Assembly (NCBI RefSeq): GCF_000696095.1
Contig: NZ_BAYX01000004.1
Coordinates: 372,001-436,000, forward strand
Direction of reading: 5' to 3'
Origin: Rhizobium rhizogenes NBRC 13257
GTDB lineage: Bacteria > Pseudomonadota > Alphaproteobacteria > Rhizobiales > Rhizobiaceae
Length of the DNA: 64,000 bases
Below, piece by piece: positions 47,435 to 56,543 of this stretch. Position numbers and translations under genes: made by a program. The notes beneath the pieces were generated by a model. The model worked only from the letters and a program-made list of their open reading frames with translations. It did no database searches and was not told where the DNA came from. Each line of letters begins with the position of its first letter. Position 1 is the first letter of the stretch.

Positions 47435-48928
47435 ATGTATGTGCATGACCATGGCAGCAAGCGAGTAAAAGCTGGTTTGGTCGTAGCGATGGTTCTTTGC
47501 CTCGGTCTGGCGGGCTGCAAGAATTCGAATCCCGTCGATATCCTTGTCCATGTCATTGTCTCCGCGTTGAACAAAAACCTGACTGATAACAGCGTAGCCG
47601 ATACTCAAACAGCGGCGCCGTCGACGAGCCAAGCGAGCGCAAACAGCGATTCATCGGCAGTGACATCGGAGGCAGGAGCCATAGCCGATAGCGCGGTCTC
47701 CACGACGAGTGCCGCCGCGCCGCAAGAGGAGGCTTCGGCAGGAAACACCAGTTCGACCTCCGACAATGCTTCCACCAACGGCGGCGCTACCGGCCAGACC
47801 GACACGATCACGACAAGCAGCAGCGCAAGAACATTCATCCATCCTGGCCTGTTGCAGAGCCAAGCGGATTTCGACCGGATCATCAAGCAGATCGCCGCCG
47901 GTTCCGAGCCCAGCGTCAGCGGCTGGCAAAAGCTGATCAACAACAGGCATGCGTCACTGGGGTATACGCCGAGGCCGGTATCCGTCATTTTTCGCGGCAA
48001 TGACGGTGTTCATGCCCAGAACTATGCGCTGCTCTTCAACGATGCCGCCGCCGCTTATGCCCTGGCTCTGCGCTGGAAGATCAGTGGAGATCCGGCCTAC
48101 GCGATCAGGGCCATCAAGGTCTTGAACGACTGGTCCTCGACGCTGACGGAAGTGGACGGCACCTCGGACAAGTTTCTCGCAGCGGGAATCTACGGCTATG
48201 AAATGGCCAATGCGGCGGAGATCATGCGCGGCTATAGCGGCTGGTCCGGCGATGATTTCGCCAGATTTCAGACCATGATGCTTACGATATTCTACCCGAT
48301 GAACCACGATTTTCTGGTTCGGCACAACGGCGCCAAGGTCGACCACTATTGGGCCAATTGGGATCTTTCCAACCTTGCCTCGATAATGGCGATCGGGGTG
48401 CTGACGGATAGGGTCGATATCTACAAAGAGGCGATCGACTACCTCTACAATGGCGCCGGAAATGGAGCGCTGAACAAGACGTTCTGGAAGGTCTATGACG
48501 GCGGACTGGCGCAAGTCCAGGAGTCGGGGCGTGACCAGGGACACACGACACTCGACATCGCTCTCGTCGGCGCGATCTGCCAGATGGCTTGGTCGCAGGG
48601 CGACGATCTCTATGGTTACGACAACAACCTCGTGCTGGCCGGTGCCGAATATGCCGCCAAATACAATCTGGGCTACGATGTGCCGTACACAACCTATAAA
48701 AACAGCGACGTCACCCAGACGGCGATTTCAGAGGCGGACAGAGGAACGGAGCGGCCGATCTGGGAGATGCTCTATAACCACTATGTCGTCCTGAAAGGGC
48801 TCGATGCCCCGAATGTTTCCGCCTTCGCCGCCAAACTTCGTCCCGAAGGCGGCGGCGGCGACTATGGCCCGAACAGTGGCGGCTATGACCAGCTCGGCTA
48901 CGGCACACTTCTCTATACGCTTGACTGA
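47435..48928 (+). CDS. Alginate-lyase-like secreted lipoprotein
   Basis: The 497-residue product has a lipoprotein signal with lipobox LGLAGC (Cys28), a low-complexity Ser/Thr/Ala linker (about residues 50-130), and a catalytic domain with the alginate-lyase (PF05426) features: NYALLFNDAAAAYALALRWKISGD near 190, HYWANWDLSNLASIMAIG near 305 and ESGRDQGHTTLDIA near 360. It probably acts on a polysaccharide at the outer membrane or outside the cell. The substrate could be alginate, or another uronate polymer. Confidence 0.78.
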   Translation: MYVHDHGSKRVKAGLVVAMVLCLGLAGCKNSNPVDILVHVIVSALNKNLTDNSVADTQTAAPSTSQASANSDSSAVTSEAGAIADSAVSTTSAAAPQEEASAGNTSSTSDNASTNGGATGQTDTITTSSSARTFIHPGLLQSQADFDRIIKQIAAGSEPSVSGWQKLINNRHASLGYTPRPVSVIFRGNDGVHAQNYALLFNDAAAAYALALRWKISGDPAYAIRAIKVLNDWSSTLTEVDGTSDKFLAAGIYGYEMANAAEIMRGYSGWSGDDFARFQTMMLTIFYPMNHDFLVRHNGAKVDHYWANWDLSNLASIMAIGVLTDRVDIYKEAIDYLYNGAGNGALNKTFWKVYDGGLAQVQESGRDQGHTTLDIALVGAICQMAWSQGDDLYGYDNNLVLAGAEYAAKYNLGYDVPYTTYKNSDVTQTAISEADRGTERPIWEMLYNHYVVLKGLDAPNVSAFAAKLRPEGGGGDYGPNSGGYDQLGYGTLLYTLD

Positions 48929-48979
48929 CAGTTTGGCGGCGACGAGCTTTCGATTTTCGGATTTGCGCCGGAGTCTCGG

Positions 48980-50173
48980 CTACGCGGCCTTTTCCCGTTG
49001 AGCCACAAGGACGCCCGCGCGACGGCGCGCCTCCTCATCGGCGGCAAAGACCGCATCCATCGTTTCGGCGGTGCCGGTGGCGATCATCTGGTCCATCACG
49101 GCTTCGGCGATGTCGGCCATTTCCAGGAAGCCGATACGGCCATCCACGAAGGCATGGAAAGCGATTTCCTCGGCCGCGTTCATGATGGCGCCCTGCAGTC
49201 CGCCGCGCTCCATGGCGGTACGCGCCAGACGCAGCGCCGGGAAGCGAACTTCATCCGGAGCCTCGAAATCCAGCCGCGCCAGCTTGGTGAAATTCAGCCG
49301 CTCGACGTCGAGTTTCGTGCGGGACGGATAGGTCAACGCATAGCCGATGGCGGTACGCATATCCGGACAGCCGAGCTGCGCCAGCACCGAGCCGTCAGTA
49401 TAGCCGACCATGGAATGGATGACGGATTGCGGATGGACCACGACCTCGATCTGGTCCGGGCGGACATTGAACAGGTGCTTGGCCTCGATCATCTCGAGCG
49501 CCTTGTTGAACATCGAGGCGCTGCCGATCGAGATCTTGAAACCCATGGACCAGTTGGGATGCGCGCGCGCGGTCGCCGGCGTGACATTGGCCATCTGCTC
49601 ACGCGACCAGGTGCGGAAGGGGCCGCCGGAGGCTGTCAGGATGATGCGTTCCACCGCATGCTGCTGGTCGTCCTCCAGCGCCTGGAAAATAGCGCTGTGT
49701 TCGCTGTCGACCGGGATCAGCCGTCCGCCGCCTTCTGCGACGGCGCGCACGAAAAGATCGCCGGCTGAGACCAGGCATTCCTTGTTGGCAAGCGCGATAT
49801 CGGCGCCCCGCCGCGCGGCTTCAAGCGTTGGCGCCAGGCCCGCCGTGCCGACGATTGCCGCCATTACCCAGTCCGAGGGAATGGAGGCAGCCTCGATCAA
49901 TGCGTTCCGGCCTGCGGCCGCGGCGATGCCGGTGCCGGCTAGGGCATCCTTCAGCGCCTGATAGCGGTCTTCATTGGCGGTGACGGCAAGTGCTGCGCCA
50001 CAGGCTTTCGCCTGGCTTGCCAGGAGGTCAATATTGTCGTGTCCGGTGATCGCTGCGATTTCGAAGGCGTCGCGTCCGCCCAGTTGGGCAATGACGTCGA
50101 GCGTGTTCTGGCCGATCGAGCCGGTCGAACCCAATATCGTCAGGCGGCGTTTGGCCTTGCTCCCGGTTGTCAT
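48980..50173 (-). CDS. dxr: 1-deoxy-D-xylulose 5-phosphate reductoisomerase
   Basis: Dxr converts DXP to methylerythritol phosphate in isoprenoid synthesis with NADPH. The 397-residue product has LGSTGSIGQNTLDVI at the N-terminus, VDSEHSAIFQ (near 154), TASGGPFRT (near 183) and the catalytic-loop SIGSASMFNKALEMIEA near 222. Convergent with the alginate-lyase gene, with 51 bases between. Confidence 0.97.
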   Translation of the reverse strand: MTTGSKAKRRLTILGSTGSIGQNTLDVIAQLGGRDAFEIAAITGHDNIDLLASQAKACGAALAVTANEDRYQALKDALAGTGIAAAAGRNALIEAASIPSDWVMAAIVGTAGLAPTLEAARRGADIALANKECLVSAGDLFVRAVAEGGGRLIPVDSEHSAIFQALEDDQQHAVERIILTASGGPFRTWSREQMANVTPATARAHPNWSMGFKISIGSASMFNKALEMIEAKHLFNVRPDQIEVVVHPQSVIHSMVGYTDGSVLAQLGCPDMRTAIGYALTYPSRTKLDVERLNFTKLARLDFEAPDEVRFPALRLARTAMERGGLQGAIMNAAEEIAFHAFVDGRIGFLEMADIAEAVMDQMIATGTAETMDAVFAADEEARRRAGVLVAQREKAA

Positions 50174-50378
50174 TCAGGTATCCGCATCTTGCTGTCGTCG
50201 CCCATGGCTCTACAGAAGATCGCGAAGGGCGGCAAGTCCGCACGCCTGGCGGCGAACGCGCGCTCCCGGCCCAGCACTCCGGAGATTACTGATTTTAATG
50301 ATAATTTACGTGCCGCCGGTGAACAAATTGCCGAGTGCCACGTTTCATGTCGGCGAAACGGCAGGAGACGAGCAGGTA

Positions 50379-50645
50379 ATGGTTTTCAAGGCGGCTACAT
50401 TTCACGGCATCGCACCGACGATCGAAAGCGAAAACGCGATGCGTTCCGCGCTGGAATGCGAGGTTGCCAATGCACTCGCCGTCGCCGGCGGTCTCGACGC
50501 CTCCGACGTCACGGTTACCGCCGTCGGCCAGGAGATCCGCCTCGCTGGAACAGTGGCGACGTCTGACGAGGTGAAGCGCGCAAGCGCGGTGGCGGAGGCG
50601 ATGCCGGGGGTGAGGCTGGTGAGGAACAGGATCCTGGTCGGGTGA
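50379..50645 (+). CDS. Small BON-domain protein
   Basis: The 88-residue product has one BON domain (EVANALAVAGGLDASDVTVTAVGQEIRLAGTVATSDEVKRASAVAEAMPGVRLVRN, about residues 26-84), a fold that binds phospholipid or contacts membrane proteins. There is no clear signal peptide, so it may be cytoplasmic. ATG 50379 has an AGGAGA site. An in-frame extension reaches back to 49974 inside the antisense of dxr and is rejected. Confidence 0.8.
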   Translation: MVFKAATFHGIAPTIESENAMRSALECEVANALAVAGGLDASDVTVTAVGQEIRLAGTVATSDEVKRASAVAEAMPGVRLVRNRILVG

Positions 50646-50679
50646 GGTGTGCGGAAAACTGTGACCGGCGCGCATAGAT

Positions 50680-51273
50680 TTACAAGCCGCTTAATGTTGC
50701 CAACCAAAAGAACAGCTTGATCGTATCCGGGTCATCCGATGGATCGGCACCGGTGCGGTAGAGTACGCCGCCTACTTTCTCGATCACCCGCCTCGATGAA
50801 AGGTTATCTTCGTTGCAGATGATGCTTATTCTTTCAAAGCCGGCCTGCGCTGCAATTGGCAGCAGGAGCCGTAGCGCCTGCGTGGCATAGCCTCTGCCCT
50901 GTTTCCACGGGACGATCGAGTAGCCCACATGGCCCGGTAGATGAAGCGGCAATTGGCTTGTTCCGGGCAGATGCCGAAATGTGATGTAGCCGCAGAATTC
51001 TCCATCCCAGATCCAGAATGGCCGGAGGACCAAATGCTGAGGTCTGCGGTCGGACACCGATGTGGCAATGACATCGCCGGATGTGAAGCGGGCAAGGAAG
51101 CCCGCTCTGTCATATCTGAGCGCAGCCAGTTCGGCTTCGACATAGGCCTTGTCCTGCTGGCGCCTGGGATCGGGTGACCATCCCTTTGCCAGCGCGTCCT
51201 CGAAGCCCGATAAGTTCAGCAGGCTTGGCTCGGCCAGGACGATGGAGCTTGCGCTCGCTTGCTGTTCTGCCAT
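50680..51273 (-). CDS. GNAT acetyltransferase
   Basis: The 197-residue GNAT protein has CoA-binding features in VGYSIVPWKQGRGYATQALRLLLPIAAQAGFERISI (motif A with R-G-x-G, near residues 125-160) and NEDNLSSRRVIEKVGGVLY near 165. It acetylates an unknown amine, possibly an amino acid or protein N-terminus. ATG 51273 has AAGGAG upstream. It is divergent from the orphan gene at 51362 and convergent with the BON gene. Confidence 0.87.
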   Translation of the reverse strand: MAEQQASASSIVLAEPSLLNLSGFEDALAKGWSPDPRRQQDKAYVEAELAALRYDRAGFLARFTSGDVIATSVSDRRPQHLVLRPFWIWDGEFCGYITFRHLPGTSQLPLHLPGHVGYSIVPWKQGRGYATQALRLLLPIAAQAGFERISIICNEDNLSSRRVIEKVGGVLYRTGADPSDDPDTIKLFFWLATLSGL

Positions 51274-51361
51274 CTCTGCTCCTTGGTCGATACGGCAATG
51301 CCGATCACGTTCGGATGTTAAAACAGCAATCGGAACTGGCGCGTCGAATTGCAAGGGCAAT

Positions 51362-51796
51362 ATGCAAAAGCCAACCGACACGCCGTGGGCAGCCTATGCG
51401 ACAAGCGAATGCGCTCATGTGCTGGTTCGAGCACGACATCTCCATTGGCTGTTCGAGCGCAATCTTCTGAGATGGTTCACGTTTTATGAAGAACTGGCGG
51501 CGATGGTACCGGCATTGCTATGTGATTCGAACCGCAATGACGGAGATGGTATGACGCTTCTACAGTTCCCGGCCGACAGACGAACCGCAGACGTAAGACG
51601 GTGTGCCGAAGCCCTGCAGCAATTGCATGGGGAGGCGGCAAATCGCTTTTGGCGGTCGGAAATGGCCGGATTTGCAGCCGGGCTAAGGGGGCAGGGTGTC
51701 GCCGAGGACGAGATTGGTCATCAGGCCGGCCTGTTCATGCGCGCGGTTCAGATGGAGCTGGAGCTGGTGTTTGCTGCGGAAGAGGCGCTGGCCTAG
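51362..51796 (+). CDS. Conserved-looking hypothetical protein
   Basis: This is a 144-residue predicted soluble protein, rich in helices with many Ala, Arg and Glu (ECAHVLVRARHLHWLFERNLLRWFTFYEELAAMVPALLC early, then GLFMRAVQMELELVFAAEEAL at the end). I do not recognise a family. Its stop shares the CTAG at 51793-51796 with the stop of the convergent P-loop gene. The long GTG-type extension to 51149 overlaps the GNAT start and is not favoured. Confidence 0.55.
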   Translation: MQKPTDTPWAAYATSECAHVLVRARHLHWLFERNLLRWFTFYEELAAMVPALLCDSNRNDGDGMTLLQFPADRRTADVRRCAEALQQLHGEAANRFWRSEMAGFAAGLRGQGVAEDEIGHQAGLFMRAVQMELELVFAAEEALA

Positions 51797-52332
51797 CTCT
51801 TTCGAAGCTCTGGGGCCGCCGATCTTGGATCGGCGGCAAACACGGCAAGCTGTTTTGGCGATCGAATATGGATGATCCGGGCGTGCCCGCGATGCGCTTC
51901 GATGGCCGCAAGCAGCTTTGGCCGCATGTCCCGATGCAGCGACCACATCATCTTGAAGAGACGAATGGTCACCGGAAACATCGGGCATCCTTCCGGCCCG
52001 TCCGGGCGGCCAAAGAAGAGCGACTTCACCTGGCGCTTGCTGGCCCACCAGTAGTGAACCCAGATCGGGTGATCGACGAAAACGATCGTATCCGCCATCT
52101 CCATACGACGTTGAACGGAGTCCCACGATCCGTAGCCGTCGATCAGCCAGCGCTCTTGTGAAAGCCAGGCCTCGTGGGAGGCGGTAAATTCAGACCGAGA
52201 CGCCTGAACCCAATTCGGCTTCCACTGGATATTGTCGATGGCGTAATAGGGGAGCGCGTGTGCAGTGCTCAAAATCCTGCACATTGTCGACTTCCCGCCG
52301 CCCGCATTGCCGATCACCATCACCCGCGTCAT
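51793..52332 (-). CDS. P-loop kinase-like protein (adenylate-kinase / FlaR-like)
   Basis: The 179-residue protein starts with a Walker A motif VIGNAGGGKSTMCR at residues 6-19 and a lid-type basic segment, with IDGYGSWDSVQRRMEMADTIVFVDHP following. It resembles the FlaR / DNA topology modulation group of small AAA/adenylate-kinase-like ATPases. Its real substrate is unknown. It lies about 65 bases from tRNA-Arg on the same strand. Confidence 0.72.
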   Translation of the reverse strand: MTRVMVIGNAGGGKSTMCRILSTAHALPYYAIDNIQWKPNWVQASRSEFTASHEAWLSQERWLIDGYGSWDSVQRRMEMADTIVFVDHPIWVHYWWASKRQVKSLFFGRPDGPEGCPMFPVTIRLFKMMWSLHRDMRPKLLAAIEAHRGHARIIHIRSPKQLAVFAADPRSAAPELRKS

Positions 52333-52396
52333 GGATGAAAGATAGTCTGACAGAGGTATCGGCGCAAAGGCTGTAGTGGTCGTTTCAGGAAGAAGA

Positions 52397-52473
52397 TGGT
52401 GATCTCGACGCGATTCGAACGCGTGACCCCCAGATTAGGAATCTGGTGCTCTATCCTGCTGAGCTACGAGACC
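52397..52473 (-). tRNA. tRNA-Arg (anticodon CCT)
   Basis: The reverse complement folds into a normal cloverleaf of 77 bases including an encoded CCA. The acceptor stem GGTCTCG pairs with CGAGATC (one G-T). The anticodon stem CCAGA/TCTGG holds the loop TTCCTAA with anticodon CCT, reading AGG. The T-arm shows GTTCGAATC and the D-arm AGCTCAGCAGG. Confidence 0.97.
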
Positions 52474-52593
52474 ACATGAGATGATCCATACAAAAGCAAA
52501 GGCGCGAAGCCAAGCCCTTTTACGTCCTAGGGACAATTCGCTTTTGCGGTGCCGTACGCCCTAGTCAGGCGCACGGCAAATGGCGGCGGAGCC

Positions 52594-53754
52594 TCAGGCG
52601 CCCAGGCGCTGTTCGGCGAGGCGGACCCAATAGGAGACACCGTGGGCGATAGCTTCGTCCGTGAAGTCGTAGGCGGCGTTGTGCAGGCCTGCCGTGTCGC
52701 CGTTGCCGATGAAGATGAAGGCGCCGGGGCGGGCGTTCAGCATGTAGGAGAAATCCTCGCCGCCCATCATCGGATCGACATCGGGGACGACGTTCGTGAC
52801 ACCCGCGATGTCGCGGGCGGCGGCAAGCGCATAGTCGGTTTCGTCGGCGTGGTTGAAGGTCACCGGATAATTGCGCTGGAATTCGATATCGACCTCGGCG
52901 TCGTGGCTGGCGGCAATGCCGGCGACGATCTGCTTGAAGCGCCGCTCGGCGAGATCGCGGATCGCCGGATCGAGCGTACGCACCGTGCCGGCGAAACCGG
53001 CATTGTCGGGAATGACGTTATAGGCGTTGCCGGCATTGAACTTGGTGACAGTGACGACCACGGACTTCAGCGGGTCGGCGCTGCGCGAGGCGATGAGCTG
53101 CAGGTTGGTGATGATCTGGGCGCCGATGGCGATCGGGTCGATCGTCTTGTGCGGCAAGGCGGCATGACCGCCGCGGCCCTTGATGGTGACGGTGAATTCG
53201 TCCGTCGCTGCCATGATCGGCCCCTTGCGGATGGCGAACTGGCCGACCGGCAGGCCCGGCAGGTTGTGCATGCCGTAGACTTCGGCGATCTCGAAGCGCT
53301 CCATCATGCCGTCCTTGACCATGGCGTCGCCGCCGGCGCCGCCCTCTTCGGCTGGCTGGAAGATCACGGCGACATTGCCGCTGAAATTGCGGGTCTCGGC
53401 GAGATATTTCGCGGCGCCCAGCAGCATGGCCGTGTGGCCGTCATGGCCGCAGGCATGCATCTTGCCGGGCGTGGTGGAGGCCCAGGGCTTGCCGGAGATT
53501 TCGGTGAGCGGCAGCGCATCCATGTCGGCGCGCAGGCCGACGGTGCGGCCCGGACCCTTGCCACGGATCAGGCCGACAACGCCGGTGCGGCCGATGCCGG
53601 TGACAACCTCATCGACGCCGAATGCCTTCAGCTTCTCGGCAACAAAGGCGGCGGTCTTTTCCACCGCGTAGAGGAGTTCTGGGTTCGTATGGATATGGCG
53701 GCGCCATTCGGTCACTTCGTCCTGAAGTTCGGCGGCTCTGTTCAAGATCGGCAT
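52594..53754 (-). CDS. M20-family amidohydrolase (N-acyl-amino-acid / hippurate hydrolase-like)
   Basis: The 386-residue zinc metallopeptidase-fold enzyme has HACGHDGHTAML near residue 101, EEGGAGG near 136, and MGGEDFSYML near 350, with the dimerisation domain between. Family members hydrolyse N-acyl amino acids, hippurate or IAA conjugates. ATG 53754 has AGGAAAG upstream; the longer frame to 53826 is not favoured. The true substrate is unknown. Confidence 0.9.
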   Translation of the reverse strand: MPILNRAAELQDEVTEWRRHIHTNPELLYAVEKTAAFVAEKLKAFGVDEVVTGIGRTGVVGLIRGKGPGRTVGLRADMDALPLTEISGKPWASTTPGKMHACGHDGHTAMLLGAAKYLAETRNFSGNVAVIFQPAEEGGAGGDAMVKDGMMERFEIAEVYGMHNLPGLPVGQFAIRKGPIMAATDEFTVTIKGRGGHAALPHKTIDPIAIGAQIITNLQLIASRSADPLKSVVVTVTKFNAGNAYNVIPDNAGFAGTVRTLDPAIRDLAERRFKQIVAGIAASHDAEVDIEFQRNYPVTFNHADETDYALAAARDIAGVTNVVPDVDPMMGGEDFSYMLNARPGAFIFIGNGDTAGLHNAAYDFTDEAIAHGVSYWVRLAEQRLGA

Positions 53755-54056
53755 ATTGACTTTCCTGCTGCTCAATATCGGGTTCGGCACTCGGTCTGGC
53801 AAACACGTATCACCATCGCATCGCATGTTTCAAAGCGCTGCGCATGATCAAAAGGCTGTGATCCCAAACCATCCACTTTTCTGTCGAAAAAGAGTAAGAT
53901 GGTCTGAATTCATGGAACTGGAGCACCCGTTTCGCTTTCGGCGAATGTATGGTCCTCCGGGTAAATAAACTCGTCGATCGCCTTTGCCTTCTCCTAGCCA
54001 TATAGGTTAAATAGGCGGAGCTTTCGAGAGAATTTCGGACTTCTGAAGGATAGATC
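53755..54056. other. 302-base intergenic region between two divergent genes
   Basis: No gene supported. It must contain the promoters of the M20 gene (minus) and the D,D-carboxypeptidase gene (plus). A TATAGG / TTAAAT AT-rich patch at about 54000-54015 is a -10 candidate for the latter. No strong dyad was found. Confidence 0.3.
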
Positions 54057-55223
54057 GTGCCGACGAAGCAGAATCGTTTGTATGCCGCCTTGCGGCTTGT
54101 TCCCATGGCCGCCGCCGCATCCATGCTTTTCCTGTCGACCGCTGAGGTGGCCGATGCCAATCCGCACGTCCTCGTCGATGCCAATACCGGCCGCGTGCTC
54201 GATCATCAGGAAGCCTTCAGCAAGTGGTATCCGGCGTCGCTGACCAAGTTGATGACGGCTTACGTCACCTTCCGCGCCATCCAGTCCGGGCAGGTCTCGC
54301 TCGACACGCCCGTCGTCATGTCCAAGCTTGCCTCCGCGCAGCCGGCCGCGAAGATGTATTTCAAGCCGGGCCAGAAGATGACGCTCGACAATGCTTTGAA
54401 GATGATGCTGGTCAAGTCCGCAAATGACCTCGCCATGGCCGTTTCCGAGACGATCGGCGGTTCGCAGCAGGGCTTCGTGGCACGCATGAATGCGGAAGCG
54501 GCCCGTCTCGGGATGCTCGACACGCACTTCATCAATCCCAACGGCCTGCCCGGCCAGGGCCAATATACGACCGCGCGTGACCTTGCTGTTCTCAGCGTCG
54601 CGCTGCGTCGCGAGTTCCCGCAATATGCCGGCTATTTCTCGCTGGAAGGTTTCACCAACGGCGTCAAGCAGGTGCCGAACATCAACATGCTCATTGGCCG
54701 CTACGATGGCGCCGACGGCATGAAGACCGGCTTTATCTGCGCTGCTGGCTTCAACCAGATTGCGTCCGCCACCCGCAATGGCCGTACGCTGATCTCGGTC
54801 GTGCTCGGCACGGACAGCCTGGCGGCGCGTGCCGATGATTCCGCCAATTTCCTGGAAAAGGGCTTCCAGAACCAGTTTTCCGGCAAGGACACGCTGGCGA
54901 ACCTCAGGCCCTATGGGCCGGGCCAGGACCAGGTCGCTGATCTCACCGCCGAAATCTGCAGCGCCAAGGGCGCGAAGATCCGCAGCGAAACGCGCGATGA
55001 AGCCGGCCGCATGAAGGTGACCTCGCCCTATATCCACGAAATGGATCACGAGCCGAACTTCGTCTATGCCGGCCTGATCGGCGGGCAGGACGCCGCGACC
55101 GCCAGCAAGGGCGACAAGACCGACCTGACGGCCAAGGGCGACAAGACCACGAAGGGCGACAAGCTCGCCACCTCGGGTTCCGTTATCGGCATCCCGATCC
55201 CCATGCCACGCCCCACCTTCTGA
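54057..55223 (+). CDS. D-alanyl-D-alanine carboxypeptidase (penicillin-binding protein 5/6 type)
   Basis: The 388-residue product has an N-terminal signal peptide (AALRLVPMAAAASMLFLSTAEVADA, about 10-35), then active-site motifs SLTK (near residue 63), SAN (near 123) and KTG (near 223, MKTGFICAAGFN), typical of DacA/DacF serine peptidases that trim peptidoglycan pentapeptides. The C-terminus has a repeated KGDK element and a PMPRP end instead of a clear amphipathic anchor. The start is GTG 54057. Thirteen bases separate it from cobW. Confidence 0.92.
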   Translation: MPTKQNRLYAALRLVPMAAAASMLFLSTAEVADANPHVLVDANTGRVLDHQEAFSKWYPASLTKLMTAYVTFRAIQSGQVSLDTPVVMSKLASAQPAAKMYFKPGQKMTLDNALKMMLVKSANDLAMAVSETIGGSQQGFVARMNAEAARLGMLDTHFINPNGLPGQGQYTTARDLAVLSVALRREFPQYAGYFSLEGFTNGVKQVPNINMLIGRYDGADGMKTGFICAAGFNQIASATRNGRTLISVVLGTDSLAARADDSANFLEKGFQNQFSGKDTLANLRPYGPGQDQVADLTAEICSAKGAKIRSETRDEAGRMKVTSPYIHEMDHEPNFVYAGLIGGQDAATASKGDKTDLTAKGDKTTKGDKLATSGSVIGIPIPMPRPTF

Positions 55224-55236
55224 TCGGATCTGAACC

Positions 55237-56418
55237 ATGAGCAATCCGCAGCAGAGGGTGCCGGTATCGATTTTCACCGGTTTTCTCGGAGCCGGTAAAT
55301 CGACGCTTCTGAACCGCATCCTCAAGGATCCGGATATGCGCGACGCGGCCGTCATCATCAACGAGTTTGGCGATGTTGGCATCGACCATCTTCTGGTCGA
55401 AAGCTCCGGCGACGCCATCATCGAGCTTTCCGATGGCTGCCTTTGCTGCACGGTGCGCGGCGAGCTGGTGGATACGCTGGCGAACCTGATGGACGCCATG
55501 CAGACTGGCCGCATCAAGCCGCTGAAGCGCGTCGTCATCGAGACGACAGGCCTTGCCGATCCGGCGCCGGTGATGCAGTCGATCATGGGCAATCCGATCA
55601 TCGCCAACAATTTCGATCTGGATGGCGTGATCACAGTCGTCGATGCCGTCAACGGCTTGCAGACGCTCGACAATCACGAGGAAGCGCGCAAGCAGGTGGC
55701 GGTTGCCGACCGGCTGATCGTTTCCAAGACCGGTATCGAGGGCGCTGCTCCTGCAGGTGTTTTGGAAAGCCGGCTAAGGACACTCAATCCACGGGCACAA
55801 ATGCTGAAGGCCGACAGCGATGAGGCCGGCCGCGCCGCCATTCTCGTCAATGGCCTCTATGATCCCGCCTCAAAGATTGCCGACGTCGGCCGCTGGCTGC
55901 ACGACGAGCTGGAGGCGGATGATCACGACCATGATCATCACCACCACGACCATGGGCACGATCACGACCATCACCATGACGGACATGGGCACCATCATCA
56001 TGGCCACCGGCATCAGCACGCCCATGACGTGACCCGTCATGACGGGTCGATCCGATCCTTCTCGATCATCGAAACGCAGCCGATCGATCCGGTCGCGCTG
56101 GAAATGTTCATCGACCTGCTGCGCTCGGCGCATGGCGAGAAGCTCCTGCGCATGAAGGCGATCGTGTCCGTGTCGGACAGGCCGGAGCGTCCGGTGGTGC
56201 TGCATGGCGTGCAGAATATCTTCCATCCGCCGGTACGTCTGCCGGTCTGGCCCGATCCGAACGACCGGCGCACGCGCATGGTGATCATCACCAAGGATCT
56301 GCCGGAGGATTTCGTGAAGGGCCTGTTCGACGCGTTCCTCAGCAAGCCGAGCATCGACATGCCGGATCGCACCGCACTTCAGGACAATCCGCTCGCCGTT
56401 CCGGGTATGCGGTTCTGA
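55237..56418 (+). CDS. CobW/COG0523-family GTPase with a histidine-rich loop
   Basis: The 393-residue G3E GTPase has a P-loop FTGFLGAGKSTLLNR near residue 13, ELSDGCLCCTVRGEL with the CxCC metal site near 65, and VVDAVNG near 133. A stretch of about 37 residues near 228-265 is almost all His and Asp, then the C-terminal domain. Zinc handling is likely (metallochaperone role). It is probably co-transcribed with the carboxypeptidase. No Zur site was identified. Confidence 0.92.
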   Translation: MSNPQQRVPVSIFTGFLGAGKSTLLNRILKDPDMRDAAVIINEFGDVGIDHLLVESSGDAIIELSDGCLCCTVRGELVDTLANLMDAMQTGRIKPLKRVVIETTGLADPAPVMQSIMGNPIIANNFDLDGVITVVDAVNGLQTLDNHEEARKQVAVADRLIVSKTGIEGAAPAGVLESRLRTLNPRAQMLKADSDEAGRAAILVNGLYDPASKIADVGRWLHDELEADDHDHDHHHHDHGHDHDHHHDGHGHHHHGHRHQHAHDVTRHDGSIRSFSIIETQPIDPVALEMFIDLLRSAHGEKLLRMKAIVSVSDRPERPVVLHGVQNIFHPPVRLPVWPDPNDRRTRMVIITKDLPEDFVKGLFDAFLSKPSIDMPDRTALQDNPLAVPGMRF

Positions 56419-56445
56419 GAGCCTAATACTGCCTACATCAGACAC

Positions 56446-56530
56446 CCGCCTCGCCCTTCGAGAGCCCTGTGGGCCACCTCACAGGGTGAGGCGGAAGCGA
56501 AGCGACCCTCGAACCACGAGGATGGCCCAC
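56446..56530. repeat. RIME-like palindromic intergenic mosaic element
   Basis: Nested dyads fill 85 bases: CGCCTCGCCCT (56447-56457) with AGGGTGAGGCG (56483-56493, one mismatch); CCCTGTG (56465-56471) with CACAGGG (56480-56486); CCTCG (56507-56511) with CGAGG (56517-56521); and GTGGGCCA (56469-56476) with TGGCCCAC (56523-56530). This resembles the Rhizobium-specific intergenic mosaic elements known to occur in many copies; its copy number cannot be counted here. Confidence 0.6.
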
Positions 56531-56543
56531 CGGCTGCAACTAG

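Noticed and set aside
49974-50378. An extended N-terminus for the BON protein, reaching back to 49974
   Set aside because: It would run antisense through dxr and add sequence without a signal peptide or BON similarity; ATG 50379 has a ribosome site.
52397-52473. tRNA-Arg(CCT) as an integration site for a mobile element
   Set aside because: No integrase gene, no second copy of the tRNA 3' end and no phage-like genes are seen on either side.
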